From CAVUQH01 sp963774445 (GTDB lineage: Bacteria; Myxococcota_A; Polyangia; Haliangiales; Haliangiaceae): a stretch of DNA of 64,000 nucleotides. Both the position numbers and the translations under genes were made by a program. Shown here in pieces: positions 62,989-64,000 of the stretch. Position 1 is the first letter of the stretch. Every line of letters begins with the position of its first letter. A model generated the notes under the pieces. That model saw only the letters and a program-made list of their open reading frames with translations. It was not told the DNA's origin and did not search any database. The stretch spans positions 372,001 to 436,000 of the forward strand of contig CAVZFC010000031.1 in the NCBI GenBank assembly GCA_963774445.1, written 5' to 3'.

Positions 62989-63393
62989 TTAGCGGCGTTT
63001 GTGGGAGCGGCGGCGCTCGGCTCGCTCCAGGGCGTCAACCACTTCCTGGCCGACGTCGTAGCGGACGGCGCGCTGGATCTCGCCGTCGTCGAACCAGATG
63101 CCGTGGGCATGGGGGCAGCGGTCGAGCTGCAGGAAGTCGATCCAGGCGATGTCCATCGGATCGCTGCAGGTGGGGCAGGCGCGGCGTGGCGTGCCGTCGT
63201 TGTGGATGAGTAGCTCGCGCACGTCGCTGTCCGGCTGGTAGCGGCGAAACAGCGCCCAGAAGGCCGGCTCGGTCATCCAGATGCCGTGGCACCGGTCGCA
63301 CTGCCAGCCGTCGGTGCCGCCGACCAGCACCTCTTCCATCGCGACCTTGCACGATGGGCACAGCGGCGGCGGCGCCTCGCGATAGATCGGCAT
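62989..63393 (-). CDS. Double TFIIB-type zinc-ribbon protein
   Basis: 134 residues with two zf-TFIIB-like units: CPSC ... CDRCHGIWM (about 12-40) and CPTC ... DRCPHAHGIWFDDGE (about 73-108), where the second lacks a tidy CxxC but keeps Cys/His. A basic C-terminal helix (RAERRRSHKRR) ends it. Such proteins are common and poorly understood. ATG 63393 follows the GIDE-like gene by four bases, so the two are one operon. Confidence 0.72.
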   Translation of the reverse strand: MPIYREAPPPLCPSCKVAMEEVLVGGTDGWQCDRCHGIWMTEPAFWALFRRYQPDSDVRELLIHNDGTPRRACPTCSDPMDIAWIDFLQLDRCPHAHGIWFDDGEIQRAVRYDVGQEVVDALERAERRRSHKRR

Positions 63394-63397
63394 GCTG

Positions 63398-63925
63398 TCA
63401 GAGCAGGCGGATCGAGATCGAGTCGGCCGCGGGCGCGCACAGGATGAAGCGCTCGGCCGAGGTGCGGTAGTGGCGCTCGGCGTCGAACAGGTCGTCGATC
63501 TCTTCGACCACGCCGGTGACCTCGATGCGGTCGCCCGGGCGGATGAGCAGCTGCTGCGCCTTGCGGTCGGGGATGCCCAGGTTGACCACCTGCACCGGGA
63601 CGCCGCGCTGCCGCTCGACCCGCGCCCGCTGCGGCGCGACGATGGCGCGGCCGCCTTCGTCGTCGTGGATGTAGAACTCGAGGATCGCCTCGTCCCGGTC
63701 GGCCATGTGCCACAGTCCCTCGCCGGCGCCGACCACCCCCGAGCGGCGCCACTCCTCCACGGTGTAGTGGTAGTAGACGCACGACTCGCCGGTGAGCGGG
63801 CACTCCATCACCTCGCGCGGCACGGCGACCCCGCGCACGGTCGCAATGCTCCCCGCCCTGAGCTCGCCGATCGGCTCGGGCATCGGCGGGAAGATCGCGG
63901 CCAGGAGCCCGTGGATGAGGCTCAT
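63398..63925 (-). CDS. GIDE-domain-like protein, unknown function
   Basis: 175 residues without obvious membrane spans apart from a short hydrophobic N-terminus (MSLIHGLLAAIFPP). The motif ECPLTGESCVYYHYTVEEW and the later GDRIEVTGVVEE beta segment match the pattern of GIDE-type domains known from the MUL1 mitochondrial ligase and from bacterial membrane proteins; the RING finger is absent. The role in bacteria is unknown. It is encoded just before a zinc-ribbon protein. Confidence 0.65.
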   Translation of the reverse strand: MSLIHGLLAAIFPPMPEPIGELRAGSIATVRGVAVPREVMECPLTGESCVYYHYTVEEWRRSGVVGAGEGLWHMADRDEAILEFYIHDDEGGRAIVAPQRARVERQRGVPVQVVNLGIPDRKAQQLLIRPGDRIEVTGVVEEIDDLFDAERHYRTSAERFILCAPAADSISIRLL

Positions 63926-63931
63926 GCGCAG

Positions 63932-63937
63932 ACTATA
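63932..63937 (-). promoter_or_regulatory. -10-like TATAGT for leaderless GIDE-like gene
   Basis: On the minus strand TATAGT is followed by six bases and ATG 63925, without a ribosome-binding site. Confidence 0.5.
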
Positions 63938-63950
63938 GCCCGAAGGGCTG

Positions 63951-64000
63951 TCAGATGCAGACGCCGTACGTCGTTCCGCCGACCACGGGCTGCGGGTCGT
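63951..64000 (-). CDS. Possible C-terminal end of a gene running off the window
   Basis: Reading from the window edge on the minus strand gives 15 codons ending PVVGGTTYGVCI and TGA. The position upstream of, and same strand as, the GIDE-like operon fits a preceding gene, but the fragment is too short to identify. Confidence 0.35.
   Translation of the reverse strand, partial: DPQPVVGGTTYGVCI

Overview
This window is very GC-rich chromosomal DNA, close-packed with genes on both strands, and nearly every real frame is confirmed by recognisable protein families. The gene content points to a Myxococcota-like (former deltaproteobacterial) organism. It holds an MglA-type small GTPase, two transmembrane Ser/Thr kinases (one with PEGA-like repeats and the HRDVSPQN catalytic loop), multi-PAS/GAF histidine kinases, three type IV pilins beside a PilR-type regulator, Gly-rich lipoproteins, and a receiver protein with a long Pro/Ala linker. 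The phylum is an inference from families, not from a marker-gene comparison. I saw no rRNA, tRNA, CRISPR array, phage or transposase gene. No gap between genes exceeds about 300 bases.

Layout. 1-4283: a frameshifted, 5'-truncated dnaK, dnaJ and an LpoA/LivJ-like lipoprotein. 4361-12518: outer-membrane barrel, M50 protease, zinc-ribbon membrane protein, MglA-like GTPase, histidine kinase, two CNNM/CorC-type proteins and glutamate dehydrogenase. 12536-15616: an unknown gene behind an operator-like palindrome, then larB-larC for the nickel-pincer cofactor. 15638-25780: a paired sensor system (one protein has a phospho-acceptor His but no ATPase domain, its partner is a complete kinase), small unknown proteins and lipoproteins, and a MacB/Lol-like ABC exporter pair. 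26050-32010: a PEGA Ser/Thr kinase, then a four-gene overlapping operon of amidohydrolase, ATP-grasp ligase, HAD phosphatase and family-2 glycosyltransferase.

32030-34843 looks like an accessory patch. A perfect palindrome overlaps the promoter of two small genes followed by a TerB-like/PPP phosphatase, and a ParDE-type toxin-antitoxin pair lies next to it. 34917-39191 is the pilin/PilR block. 39193-54571 holds a methyltransferase, an SPFH-zinc-ribbon protein, membrane and lipoproteins, an adenylate cyclase, two sodium symporters (AGCS and NSS), a CPBP-type protease and a complete BMP-type nucleoside ABC importer. 54568-63953 holds a membrane Ser/Thr kinase, argS, a transglycosylase, a receiver protein, valS, a 24-bp inverted-repeat element, a zinc-ribbon/GIDE-like operon and the tail of one more gene.

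A theme across the window is promoter placement. At least twelve genes on both strands have a -10-like hexamer only 6-8 bases before the start codon with no Shine-Dalgarno sequence, which implies leaderless mRNAs. Other genes (gdhA, the SPFH gene, the receiver gene, the second symporter) have ordinary leaders with GGAGG-type sites.
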